From a virus, in the IMG/VR virus record IMGVR_UViG_3300020428_000048, positions 1 to 32,614 of that record: a stretch of DNA of 32,614 nucleotides, one strand, 5' to 3'. The first letter of the stretch is position 1; each line of letters begins with the position of its first letter. Below, piece by piece: positions 18,301 through 24,600 of the stretch. The translations under genes and the position numbers were made by a program. Under the pieces are notes generated by a model. The model worked only from the letters and a program-made list of their open reading frames with translations. It was not told the origin of the DNA and made no database searches.

Positions 18301-20038
18301 CTTCTCTATTGAGAGTAAAGGATATGGTTATGGTGTTAATGAAATTCTAACGGTTCCTACTGGTGGACTTACAGGTATACCAACAACTTCTGCTTATAAT
18401 GATAATGAATTCCAACTTACAGTTCAAAAAGTATTTGCTGATGAATTTACTGGTTGGACTGTTGGAGAATTGCAACTATTAGATAGTCCCCAAAAGAATT
18501 TTGATGGATCAAAGAAAGCATTTAATATTACTCTTGCAGGTACTTTAATATCAATTCTTGCCAAGAGAGGATCAAGAATTAATATTCAAGATGTTCTTCT
18601 TATATTTGTTAATGACGTACTTCAAGTTCCAGGTGAAGGATATGAATTCCCTGGTGGTAGTTTAATTACCTTTACTGAAGCACCTAAACCTGATGATACA
18701 TGTAAGATACTGTTCTATAAGGGAACTGGTGATACTGATGTTGTTTTCGTAGAAATTATTGAAACTGTTAAGAAGGGTGATAAACTTACAATTAGTCCTA
18801 ATCCTGATAAGGGACATCCATATTATTGGGAAGAAGACGCTAGAGCAGTTCTTCGAGTTGATTCTACTGATAAAGTTACTACTCCAACTTACAATGGACC
18901 AGGAAATACTTCAGATGATACTTTAGAAAGACCAGTTAAATGGTGTAGACAGACTGAAGATAAGATTATTAATGAAATTGAAATTGGTAAGGATAGAGAA
19001 TTGTATGAAGCAGTAATTAATCCAGTTGCTCACATTACCAAATCTGTTGGTATTGGTTCTTCATCAGTATACATGAGTAATGTACAACCATTCTTTAACC
19101 CTGCTAATGAAAATGACCAAACAGTTACTTTCCAGAATAAAATCAACTTTATTAATCAAGATACAAAACTTCCTGCATTTGCTAGTGCTAATGTATCTGG
19201 ATTAGGAACTATAACCTCTATAACAATATCGGATGGTGGTGCAGGTTATTCGACTGCAACAGTAAGTGTTGCAAGCACTGTTGGTATTGGTACAACAACT
19301 CAAGCATTTGGTAATGTTGTAATAAGTAATGGAGAAGTTACTGGTGTTGGATTAACCAACCCTGGTTATGGATATACTTCATCAGATGCACCAATTGTTC
19401 TTATTAGTCCACCAACTCTTGATGATTTTGAGGAAAATGCAGTCAACCAATGGTATGGAGATCATGGTGTAATTGTTGGATTTGGAACCACTGCAATAAC
19501 TGGTGTTACAACACAGTTAGTCTTTGATTTACATATTCCACTCAATTCATACTTAAGAGATTCAACTCATGCTGCTAGTGCCATAACCAAGAGTGGAATA
19601 AAAGCAAATGATTACTTTATGGTATTTGATAGTAATATTGGTTCTGCATCAACTACTATCAGAGCGATGGATAATCAAACTGGAACTGTGATTGGTATTG
19701 GAAACTCGCATATAGATAATATATACGTTGTTAAGAGTGCTACTGATATAGTAGGACCTGCTGGTTATGATGGTCTTGGATCAACAACTCTTCGAAGAGT
19801 AATTTGTGATATTCAAGATCGTTTCACAGGGTATTCTGGTATAACTACATTAAATGGTGGTAATCCTTATTTGGGTGCCTTCAGTTGGGGTCGTGTTGAT
19901 GTTAAATCAAGAGCAGGACTAAATTCCTATACTGCATACACTTTGGGTGGTATAGGAACTAACGATGTTACTGGAATTCAAACTTCCATGAAAGTTCAAA
20001 GAACTGCATCGTTAAAATACAAAAATTATGATACCTAA
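6323..20038 (+). CDS. 7: Giant gp7-like baseplate/tail protein with YHYH-type domain, 4571 aa
   Basis: Probable baseplate wedge protein in the gp7 position (between gp6 and gp8), hugely extended. Residues 10-240 contain LPQYVREEYPLIEEFLKQYY and FFSSRGTDRSFEILFKSLYN followed by KEVEVVKPRE. As recalled, these resemble the C-terminal part of T4 gp7 (FYSTKGIEASYKFLFKVLYN then EEVEIE). A YHYH-type domain lies near residues 1261-1280 (SPIIGWAYDGHPIYGPYGY). The rest is beta-type and low in Cys, and is built of recurring modules: 'GxGY' repeats, 'DHxLxxGDxVxY' modules, 'IGxEII...RG' modules, VGIGTT linkers and an FTC/YPR block at about 16.9-18.2 kb. The C-terminus (CDIQDRFTGYSGITTLNGGN, GAFSWGRVD) resembles other cyanophage giant tail proteins. 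The frame is intact over 13.7 kb. There is no clear Shine-Dalgarno sequence. T4 gp7 has 1032 residues, so the gp7 label covers only the N-terminal part. Confidence 0.8.
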   Translation: MAENRIQFNNIVQNQLPQYVREEYPLIEEFLKQYYIAQEFDGAPIDLIQNIDKYISLDKTTNLVESVELRTELQEYDKTIEVVYNTGTEGFPDSYGLLKIGNEIITYTGKTDYTFTGCIRGFSGISDYISDDNPESLVFESTTAARHSNGVEIHNLSNLFLKEFLKKTKRQFLPLLDERKFDDQLDQSTFIKQSKDFFSSRGTDRSFEILFKSLYNKEVEVVKPRELLFTPSNSDYRVTNDLIVEAIEGDPTNLELATLIQQPYAFGSGIEKAYAPITAVETIVANDGATFYQLSIDAGYSRDISVDGATYGKFSAVPRTKNIGQISAGSTFFDVDSTVGFGTTGELSVTYNDESIGIVSYSSKSLTQFFGVTNVTGNILDATSIGIDTCAYGQSTLDPTKRIKVRVNSVINRLEYPENAHYYNAGDTGKISALGRKSRNFKTNNWFYNNYAKYNVKSVSLLDASDQTWDILLNVDHSFKVSDSITITGQDGADKVGEVTDITSSKSVTIKGQGGLNTVESYTIFRNILKAATVNFVKAREFACNIQNVYETDENVLVASSSLPSYTVNTNDRTVTFSGTFVGTEFIITTGLDHGLYTGDPVYYAPNTVISTIYDGFGNPTDTLVNGDELFGEGLYFAYRVNSSTIKLAKSRTDIYNDKFVEVESSTTVTDNTLQPYDFRNKTLESQKLLRKISEPIHDRSVKPETKPGYNGILSNGVEILNYKSADRVHYGQIDKIDVLDPGLDYDVVNPPSLLIKDQTGTGATGNVAVRGTLTQLRILDTGFGYLDVPKVTISGGNGTPSSVLVNMKNIDHSVDFFADGSSAQVGLGTTGTIGQTIGFSTFHKFRNGERVIYDSVNQQGVGGMSTNAEYYVSTFVEEGNTKQSFTKVKLYPTSRDALAGINTVELTSFGVGKQSLRSFDHKSVVAGVNVVSGGVYENKQRKVAAATGISTSKNEIIIKDHDYKDGEIIKYTAGDNGIIGLTDGSEYYVLKIDDDKFKLANVGVGTTNGVDYFYQSGQYVGLSSIGSGTHTFNYPDITVTVSGNVGVASTGLETFQANVQPIIRGQITSVNLDNQGSGYGSGEIINHNRKPEVTLISGSQAEILPIVVDGKITEVVVLNKGKKYSSPPDIRITGDGQGAAVTPILSDGLLNSVKVIESGSGYTQQNTSGIVVFTGRGAEFDPQLQTWTVNLVKKLEAFVEEDDGFIERGTNRGFGLQYAHLYIPRKFRQNVYSVDQDGNTVWGQKDLTRQQGQEQIAEKHSPIIGWAYDGHPIYGPYGYITKEGGLVSKLKSGYVEEAVKKTNRPSVAVFPPEFFVEDFTYKPKNEETILDQNNGRFCVTPEYPNGTYAYFATIDSIVAQTAPFSGYFEPVFPYFIGNTFYGRPDEFNFSKESNQDEFDLNQTEYFRNTKPYNLIEGKIKYKYLTLPNNLEQTVDVKGVTAGKIEEVGIITAGTGYRVNDELVFDNDGTGGFGVAARVSKVKGVSVDSISVATSSITNVEIYPTGKNKYTLYTTNPHNYNNLDIVSITGLSTSTTGLEGAYVAGVTTTTYVFAGVGTTGGGGIGTAGASGIVTHFNIAGRDLGFDQIRENDIVGIGTEEVRVIEVLKNASALRVIRGTNGISAAHTAGAVMTVNQRQIKIDSGFKTDYQSKVNTQYYFNPEQAVGLGSTAGVGIGTTIFFTGITSTNLGISSIYIPTQAVYLPNHNLATGDKVTYSPGTGGQGIHYSESGHTTIGSTSGVTKATDGQEFFVARFSDTLVGLATVRVGLGTTGIYIGLETGSIGGRNQTPVFFRTIGAGNSHSIKTNYVPITGEIVRNLVTVDTGISTHGLHVGHHVDVSVNAGASTSFVFNYDDYHRKLIVNPREFTGGDVTTTTDSITVKDHHLETGQKIIHTSGGPAAGLVDNKVYYAVKVDKDTIKLSDTYYNSTQGIPETVGIGTTGIGGTIKPINPPLEVYRDATVTFTLADGSLGYEVQGTSYPAFQLNFYKDSEFCYQYDKNALEKNFNVQRTGTIGVDGTAKVTLTVNEDSPKLLYYKLDPVEVSNLPTIKSEINIDDEVDYNNQFATKTSLYNGTYRVSSGTGNTQFSYSVNRIPEKTSYLSTDNAFITYETDCTHTTGPIAQIEIKDGGKNYYNLPGITTVTTGVGKNAILEPSSTSIGKIKTNKINKIGFDLSIDKTVRPSVSLPNLIDIESFASFDSIGISSQGRGYSAAPHIVVLDGKDKTVINDVDLKYSLGDTSVKILKNTYGMNNISPRLVPTANTNGVGISTVGFNTTTKFATVTLDVGFSTANTFPFVVGDKVLIEGVSVGVGSTGKGFNSSAYNYKLFTITSTDPNIGGVGATVSYSLDGDYKEGEVIGLYDDQNSGGRIIAEKAFPIYTPKLKFNDYAIGETVESDTSSGSVEYWDRQNGVLKVSTTDNFVVNERIKGLSSNTEGIASSITTYNSSFELSPITRVVKGSTTVSGFLNEGIQRVQDSLYYQNFSYALRSEVDYDKWDDAVGSTNHTAGFKKFGDYQLVTPASDDSGPSGMVVGVSSNAIEITNELVGLGDLNCVHDFDNVKENVLNLGGGISSDEIIFSSRILTDYFESAGNRVLLIDDMSGIFNSNPRPNAFSTIDTFPFLEHRSLKYFLFYRDRRFTAERELMVVTLTHDGQYSYMNQYGGIDTKEPIGRFDFAIAGLDGQLQFYPFNYTINDFDIGFIAYTLDDNILGIGTTNLGGVVDIDTSSCSTYDSSGGTGITTTLVSVAHTYRSMKLLVSLTDANNEHQFNELNLVHDNSDVYGVDYGELTTTMPITATPGFGTYYAHIDGTNMVVKFIPRNNGIGVTINTIQVGIHSNHAQGIGTATLKHALIEARTTNIASSGSPGITTVGVYDANYDAAYFILQVTDSTNKRYVMSELLMCDDDNDKDGSGQTYMVEYGNVESHTGLGTFGTKMLGDTKTLYFKPRAGIAVSVTAYMNAMAFVDDTNDNIDFTNGMIRTGFSQYEGTENAIKREFGLTHELNPIFEKYFTGNDTTVVNLSADTINLPNHFFVTGEAVKYHHVGGITSAIGIAQSSFAGIGNTTLLPEDVFVIKINEDKIKLASSAQNALRRVPISLDLTSVGIGTSHRFAATNQNAKAVITIDNVIQSPVVATAITTVLADQVTSIDDHLKLSGITSYYGSEFIQINDEIMKIEGIGIGETNQIRVRRGWLGTKIGAAATGDLVTKVVGNYNIINNSLTFAEAPFGNVPLGSTTNAPDERDWSGISTSSSFHGRTFMRSGVEDETNETYYRNFVFDTVSNKFNGIEKSFRLYDSGEDVTGVSTENAVLLVNDIFQSPGASNDYVIEESGGISSVRFTGVAASIGNDVNTAGIPLGGVILSVGSTEGGGYQPLVAAGASAIIVSAGVTATKGTISTIGVANSGSGYRAAIESDILTEIASPVGVGSTVIYLKNQNSVFGLLDVLNNGDNCRIGVGTFTIPVDIVSVGGTFVRIGSAGTSPHIIPVDTSVKVAITTATVGYVNIRAEINELQDGEYIGVATAAYNPVTGITTITTIAEHGLSELGYIKIRDKSLAFSCNAGVGVHTYSGGTVGAAFTDDGNNAYTVTDAAYVGSTGLLTLTIGSHSLTTSNDIFIGENKICFTCSEDNHATDHCYPRSTDPAYNTGLDILSKTSTTVTVRVGIGSTTDAKLYPRESDPISDRWLQTTNVSAKSFEVQVLDKVPSTNQSTHIFQYAHPNAIIIGKSIPEYHVGFATIMTGTGNISTNVSITNTEARFYSQRAISDVKYQAASGLTTVTTSRPHSLLYGDEVFVSGIAFTCDYAPGVNVTGAAYSAASGIMTVTTSAGHGLTTIGTKSSTVLLTGIAFTCQLDNGASEHVYPRTTDPTYNGNKVLEVLSSTQFVVNVGISTVPTFYKSGGLAQPAIIAPRKTDRAFTGEPIIRIVSPTSFEIKSGISTREHNYARGGTVDKVTNLIFDEPRSYQDIPLFYSSSSVSGVGSNSFVDIVVGQGASVLDFSIESKGYGYGVNEILTVPTGGLTGIPTTSAYNDNEFQLTVQKVFADEFTGWTVGELQLLDSPQKNFDGSKKAFNITLAGTLISILAKRGSRINIQDVLLIFVNDVLQVPGEGYEFPGGSLITFTEAPKPDDTCKILFYKGTGDTDVVFVEIIETVKKGDKLTISPNPDKGHPYYWEEDARAVLRVDSTDKVTTPTYNGPGNTSDDTLERPVKWCRQTEDKIINEIEIGKDRELYEAVINPVAHITKSVGIGSSSVYMSNVQPFFNPANENDQTVTFQNKINFINQDTKLPAFASANVSGLGTITSITISDGGAGYSTATVSVASTVGIGTTTQAFGNVVISNGEVTGVGLTNPGYGYTSSDAPIVLISPPTLDDFEENAVNQWYGDHGVIVGFGTTAITGVTTQLVFDLHIPLNSYLRDSTHAASAITKSGIKANDYFMVFDSNIGSASTTIRAMDNQTGTVIGIGNSHIDNIYVVKSATDIVGPAGYDGLGSTTLRRVICDIQDRFTGYSGITTLNGGNPYLGAFSWGRVDVKSRAGLNSYTAYTLGGIGTNDVTGIQTSMKVQRTASLKYKNYDT
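6608..6694 (+). repeat. 'IGxEII...RG' module, copy 1 (protein-level)
   Basis: The encoded GLLKIGNEIITYTG...CIRGFSG is a short beta module. Related copies occur in the same gene at about 11086-11224 (VGIGTEEVRVIEV...VIRGTNG) and 15795-15943 (FIQINDEIMKIEG...VRRGWLG). A further copy lies in the DUF4815-type gene at about 28096-28220 (YLQIGNEIIQYN...ERGPNP). The similarity is at protein level and the DNA has diverged. Confidence 0.6.
8085..15600 (+). repeat. 'DHxLxxGDxVxY' modules, five copies (protein-level)
   Basis: Five copies within the giant gene, at about 8085-8290 (LDHGLYTGDPVYY...STIKLA), 9180-9350 (KDHDYKDGEIIKY...DDKFKLA), 11415-11640 (PNHNLATGDKVTY), 11950-12120 (KDHHLETGQKIIH...KDTIKLS) and 15385-15600 (PNHFFVTGEAVKY...EDKIKLA). 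Each has a His-containing turn, a GD/GE turn, an EYYV-like strand and an ending close to D-x-I-K-L-A. The spacing is irregular, which suggests old duplications that have drifted. Confidence 0.65.
10103..10162 (+). other. YHYH-type domain motif in the giant protein
   Basis: Residues 1261-1280 (HSPIIGWAYDGHPIYGPYGY) match the core of the YHYH domain, a family of unknown function found in secreted bacterial proteins and in large cyanophage tail proteins. Flanking Trp/Tyr-rich sequence and a likely second half (FVEDFTYKPKNEETILDQNN, then FCVTPEYPNGTYAYFATID) extend to about 10390. Confidence 0.75.
16900..18170 (+). repeat. FTC/YPR module block in the giant protein
   Basis: Tandem units with an initial GHGL/PHSL-like turn, a strand with Phe-[TS]-Cys, and in several copies His-x(1-3)-Tyr-Pro-Arg-x-Thr-Asp-Pro followed by a strand ending V-x-V-G. 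Clear copies are FTCSEDNHATDHCYPRSTDP, FTCDYAPG and FTCQLDNGASEHVYPRTTDP, with degenerate forms FSCNAG and APRKTDR. These are among the few Cys residues in a Cys-poor protein. Comparable YPR-TDP units are known to me from cyanophage tail proteins. Confidence 0.65.
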
Positions 20039-20044
20039 TAAATA
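20036..20044 (+). promoter_or_regulatory. Late promoter-like motif before gp8, overlapping a stop codon
   Basis: TAATAAATA contains the TAAATA core of the late -10. It begins on the TAA stop of the giant gene and ends 17 nt before the gp8 ATG. Confidence 0.45.
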
Positions 20045-20061
20045 ATAAAAAAACTGTCAAA

Positions 20062-21612
20062 ATGGCCGCCATTATAACAGATCAGATAAGAATATTAAAT
20101 GCCAAAAACTTTGTTTCGGGTGTAACATCCAGTGCAAATGCATATTATTCATTCATTGGATTACCCAATCCAAATGATTATCAATCTGATTGGGATACTA
20201 CCCCTCCTTCACCGAAGGATAACTTTACTGAAGAGAATGATTATTGGGATACTATGGTTGCACTGAAGAAAATTAATTCTTCAGATGTAAGACAAGTTAT
20301 TCCGAAGAGAAATTGGTCTTCGGGAACAACTTATGATATGTACAGACATGATTATAGTAGATCAAAGACGGCAGCAGTTTCGGGTGCAACTAATCTTTAT
20401 GCATCATTTTACTATGTAATGAATACTGAATATCAGGTTTATATTTGTTTGCAGAATGGAAGTAATCCAGATAATCCAGCAGGAAGACCATCATTAGATG
20501 AACCAACATTTACTGACTTGGAACCAAGATCAGCAGGATCAAGTAATGACGGTTATGTTTGGAAATATATGTATACAGTCACTCCAAGTGATGTTATAAA
20601 ATTTGAAACCACTGATTTTATGTCAGTTCCTGCAGATTGGTCTACTGCTACTGGTACTGCTGCAGTTAGAGATAATGCAGTTGATGGATCAATTAAAATA
20701 GTTACAGTAACTGATCGTGGAGTTGGTCTTGGTACTGCAAACAGAACTTATACAAGAGTTCCTATTAAAGGTGATGGCAGCGATGCTGAATGTACTGTTG
20801 TTATAAACAATGATTCTAAAGTTGATACCGTTACTGTATCAAACCAAGGATCGGGATATACTTATGCTAATGTTGATTTGATAGCAGGTGGAGTTCCAAC
20901 AGGAACCACTATACCAAAGATGGATGTCATTATACCACCACAAGGAGGTCATGGTGCAGATATCTACAGAGAACTTGGAGCATTTAATGTTCTTTTATAT
21001 TCAAGAATTGAAAATGATAATGAGAACCCAGATTTTGTAACAGGAAACCAAATTGCTAGAGTTGGTGTTGTAGAAAATCCAGAAGTTAGTACAGGAACTT
21101 TACTTTCTGTTGATAAAGCAGCAGCAGTAAACGGTTTAAGATTGACTGGTACTGGATATAGTTCTGCAACATTTACTGCAGATGCTTATGTTACTCAAAC
21201 AATTGCAACTGGTTCAACTGCTGTTGGACGAGTTATAAATTATAATCAAACAACTGGAGTATTAAAATATTGGCAAGACAGATCTGTATCGGGATTTGCT
21301 ACAGTTGGTACTGCAGAAACTAATCCAAAATATGGATTTAATCTGAATCAATTTACAGCAACACCTGGTAGTGGTGGAAGTAAAGTAATTGTTCCTTCTA
21401 CAGGGTCAAATTTAGAAATTGACTCGGCCTTCACTGGTATCTCTACCATAATAAATAATAAAACATACTACCTTGGTCAATCATTTACTGCTGGAATAGC
21501 GGGTCCTGAAGTTAAAAAACATGCAGGAAACATCATTTATGTCGATAATCGACCAGCAATAACCAGATCAGCCAACCAAAAAGAAGATATTAAAGTTATC
21601 TTGCAGTTCTAA
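20062..21612 (+). CDS. 8: Baseplate wedge protein gp8, enlarged
   Basis: Homologue of T4 gp8, an outer wedge component that acts as a dimer. It has 516 residues against 334 in T4. Conserved N-terminal parts are NAYYSFIGLPNP, WDTMVALKKI, DVRQVIPKRNWSSGTTYDMY and NDGYVWKYMYTVTPSDVIKF followed by FMSVPADW (about residue 190). The C-terminus VKKHAGNIIYVDNRPAITRS...EDIKVILQF closely parallels T4's MRHSGEMIYMENRPPI...EEINILFTF. Two stretches have no T4 counterpart: about 200-290, with the GxGY module SNQGSGYTYANVDL, and about 340-480, with an SGA-like module (TGSTAVGRVINYNQTTGVL). Its position between gp7-like and the DUF4815-type gene fits T4 order. Confidence 0.92.
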   Translation: MAAIITDQIRILNAKNFVSGVTSSANAYYSFIGLPNPNDYQSDWDTTPPSPKDNFTEENDYWDTMVALKKINSSDVRQVIPKRNWSSGTTYDMYRHDYSRSKTAAVSGATNLYASFYYVMNTEYQVYICLQNGSNPDNPAGRPSLDEPTFTDLEPRSAGSSNDGYVWKYMYTVTPSDVIKFETTDFMSVPADWSTATGTAAVRDNAVDGSIKIVTVTDRGVGLGTANRTYTRVPIKGDGSDAECTVVINNDSKVDTVTVSNQGSGYTYANVDLIAGGVPTGTTIPKMDVIIPPQGGHGADIYRELGAFNVLLYSRIENDNENPDFVTGNQIARVGVVENPEVSTGTLLSVDKAAAVNGLRLTGTGYSSATFTADAYVTQTIATGSTAVGRVINYNQTTGVLKYWQDRSVSGFATVGTAETNPKYGFNLNQFTATPGSGGSKVIVPSTGSNLEIDSAFTGISTIINNKTYYLGQSFTAGIAGPEVKKHAGNIIYVDNRPAITRSANQKEDIKVILQF

Positions 21613-21618
21613 AGAATT

Positions 21619-24600
21619 ATGTCACAGCAAACAAATCTAAACGTAGCACCGTATTTTGACGATTTTGATGCTGCAAACGATTATCATAGAGTTTTATTTA
21701 AACCTGGCGTTCCAGTACAGGCAAGAGAATTAACGACTCTACAATCAATATTACAGAACCAGATTGAAAAATTTGGTCAACATTTTTTCAAAGAAGGTGC
21801 AAAGGTAATACCTGGAAATACGGGATTTTCTCAACGATATAAGTGTGTCCAATTAAATAATGACTATCTTGGAGTCCCTGTAGAAGCATATGCTGATCAA
21901 TTAGTTGGAACAAAGATAACTGGAGAAAGGTCTGGTGTTACTGCATTTGTTGATAAAATTTTAACATCAGCAGATTCTGAAAGAGGTAATTTAACACTTT
22001 ATATCAATTATTTAAATTCAAGCACTGCAAATAATTCAACAGAAGAATTTTCTGATGGAGAAAATTTAACATGTAATGCTACAATAACATCAGGTCTTCT
22101 TGGTAATACAACAATTGCTGCTGGAACTCCATTTGCACAAACAATATCTACAGATTCAACTGCAACTGGATCTTCATTCCAGATTCAAGATGGTGTTTAC
22201 TTTGTCAGAGGAAATTTTGTTAATGTAAATCAAGAAACTCTTATATTAGATCAGTATAGTTTTAAACCATCATATAGGGTTGGACTCTTTATTAACGAAG
22301 AAATAATAAATGCTGATATAGATGAAAATTTAAATGATAATTCTCAAGGTTTTAATAACTATTCTGCACCAGGTGCTGATAGGTTAAAAATATCAGTTAG
22401 TTTATTTAAAAAAGCAACTACCGATTTTGATGATGATAGTTTTGTAGAACTTGCCACTATTGTAAATGGTGTAATAAAAACTCAAAATAAAAGAGGTGTT
22501 GGTGGGGGTGGAGCAGGTAAAGAAGATATTAATGACACTCTTGCAAGAAGAACATATGCGGAGTCTGGTGATTATTATGTAAAACCATTTGATTTGACTG
22601 TATTAGATTCATTAAATGATGGTCTAGGTAACAAAGGTCTTTTTGAATCTGGTCAATATACTTATGGTGGAGCAACTGCATCTTCTGATTTAGCACTTTA
22701 CAAGTTCTCTCCAGGTAAAGCATTTGTTCGTGGGTATGAGATTCAAGTTGATAATTCAACATTTTTGGATGTTAAAAAACCAAGAACAACTAAACTGGTT
22801 AAAGATCAATCAATAATTTATAATACTGGTCCTACTTTAAAATTAAACAGAACTCTTAGAAATCCAGATGTTGGTATTGGTAATACTTACGTCTTAAGTC
22901 TCCGTGACCAAAGAGTTGGTCTTACTTCAGATACAACTGCTGTTGGAAGTGAAATTGGAGTTGCAAGGGTTTATGATTACAGATTAGAATCTGGATCATA
23001 TGATGCTAATAATGGATCTTTAAATGAATGGAAAGTATCATTATATGATGTTCAAACTTATACTTCTCTTACATTAAATCAAAATGTTACTCTTGCAGTT
23101 CCAACTTTTGTTAAAGGTGCTAATAGTGGTGCTACTGGATTCATAAAATCTGCAGTTAGTAGTAGCACTTCAGTAACTTTATATGAAACAACTGGAGACT
23201 TTATTAAAAATGAAGCATTATTATTTGATGGTATTGCTAACGGTAGAATAATTACCGCAATAACTCAATATAAATTATCTGATGTAAAATCTGTTTTTGG
23301 GTCAAATGACAGACTTACTGGTGGTGATAAATTTAATGCCGATGTTGTTCAGTCTGATAATATTGTTTTTGGAGCAGCAAGAATAGGGCAAGAAAGTAGT
23401 AATGCAAGTGTTGTAACTTCTGCAAATCCACTATTTCCTGGAGCAGTATCTGTTGGTAATTTAGTTAAATATACCGATACAAAATCTAGTAATGATCCAA
23501 TTTTTGGAAGAGTGACTGTTGTTGGAAGCAATAGTATCACTATCGCTGGAGTAACAACTGTTCCTGGAATTGCTAATGGTAAGTTACCTGTCGCAAATTC
23601 AGCAGGTGTTCATACTAATGGTTTTCAAGCATCTGATTTTACTTTATTAACCACTGATCTTACAGGTTCTCTTGATAATACATTATATACTCATTTACCA
23701 AGAACTTCTATTTCAGAGGTTGATTTAACAGATGCAACATTAACAATTAGAAAAACTTTTACAGTTAATATAACTAACGGACAACTTGATTCTTCTACTA
23801 CTCCAACTGCAGGAACTAATGAAACATTTTTAGCATTTGATGAAGAAAGATATTCTTTAATAAGATCTGATGGAACTACGGAAGCAGTAAATTCTTCCAA
23901 TTTTTCATTTGCTGGTGATGGAAAAACATTACAGATTTATGGTCTTGGTAGTAATGATACTGCTGCAACCCTTATTGCTACTTTAAGAAAAGCCAAACCT
24001 AAAGCAAAATTAAAGATAAAAGATAGAGTAAAATCAATAATAGTCAATAAGTCCTCAAAAGAGGGATCTGGATTTGGTGCTACCACATTGAATGATGGTT
24101 TACTTTATGGAAACTATCCATTTGGAACAAGAGTTCAAGATGAAATTATCTCTTTGAATGTTCCTGATGTAATTGAAATACATGGTATCTTTGAGTCAGA
24201 AAATACTGGAGATCCATCTGCACCAGCAATTAATTTAACTTCAATAACCAATCTTACAGGTACAACTTCTGATTTATTAGTTGGTGAAGTAGTAAAAGGT
24301 GCTAGAAGTGGTGCAATAGCTATAGTTGCGGAAAAAAATACTTCTGCAAAAATTACTATTCTTTATAAGAATGATTTAAGGTTTAAAGAGGGAGAAGCAC
24401 TTACTTTTGCCGAATCAAATACTACAGCAGTAGTTTCTACTTTAGAATCAACTAGTTTTGATGTTTCTGCAAATTATACTTATGAAAGTGGTCAAGAACC
24501 AACTTTCTATGATTATGGTAGAATAAACAGAAAAGTGGATTCTGAACCTGCAGAGAAAAAATTAATAATATATTTTAAGAGTTGTTCTTACGATTCTAAT

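Larger units (their letters stand above)
8521..19410 (+). repeat. 'GxGY' beta repeats in the giant gp7-like gene
   Basis: The pattern is a hydrophobic strand, Gly-x-Gly-Tyr, then a Pro-containing strand. Copies lie near 8521, 8645 (DTGFGYLDVPKVTIS), 9525, 9655 (KGKKYSSPPDIRITG), 9770, 10650, 12685, 12915 (SQGRGYSAAPHIVVL), 16495, 18290, 19205 and 19330. The same unit recurs in gp8, the DUF4815-type protein and gp14. Positions are approximate. Confidence 0.7.
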
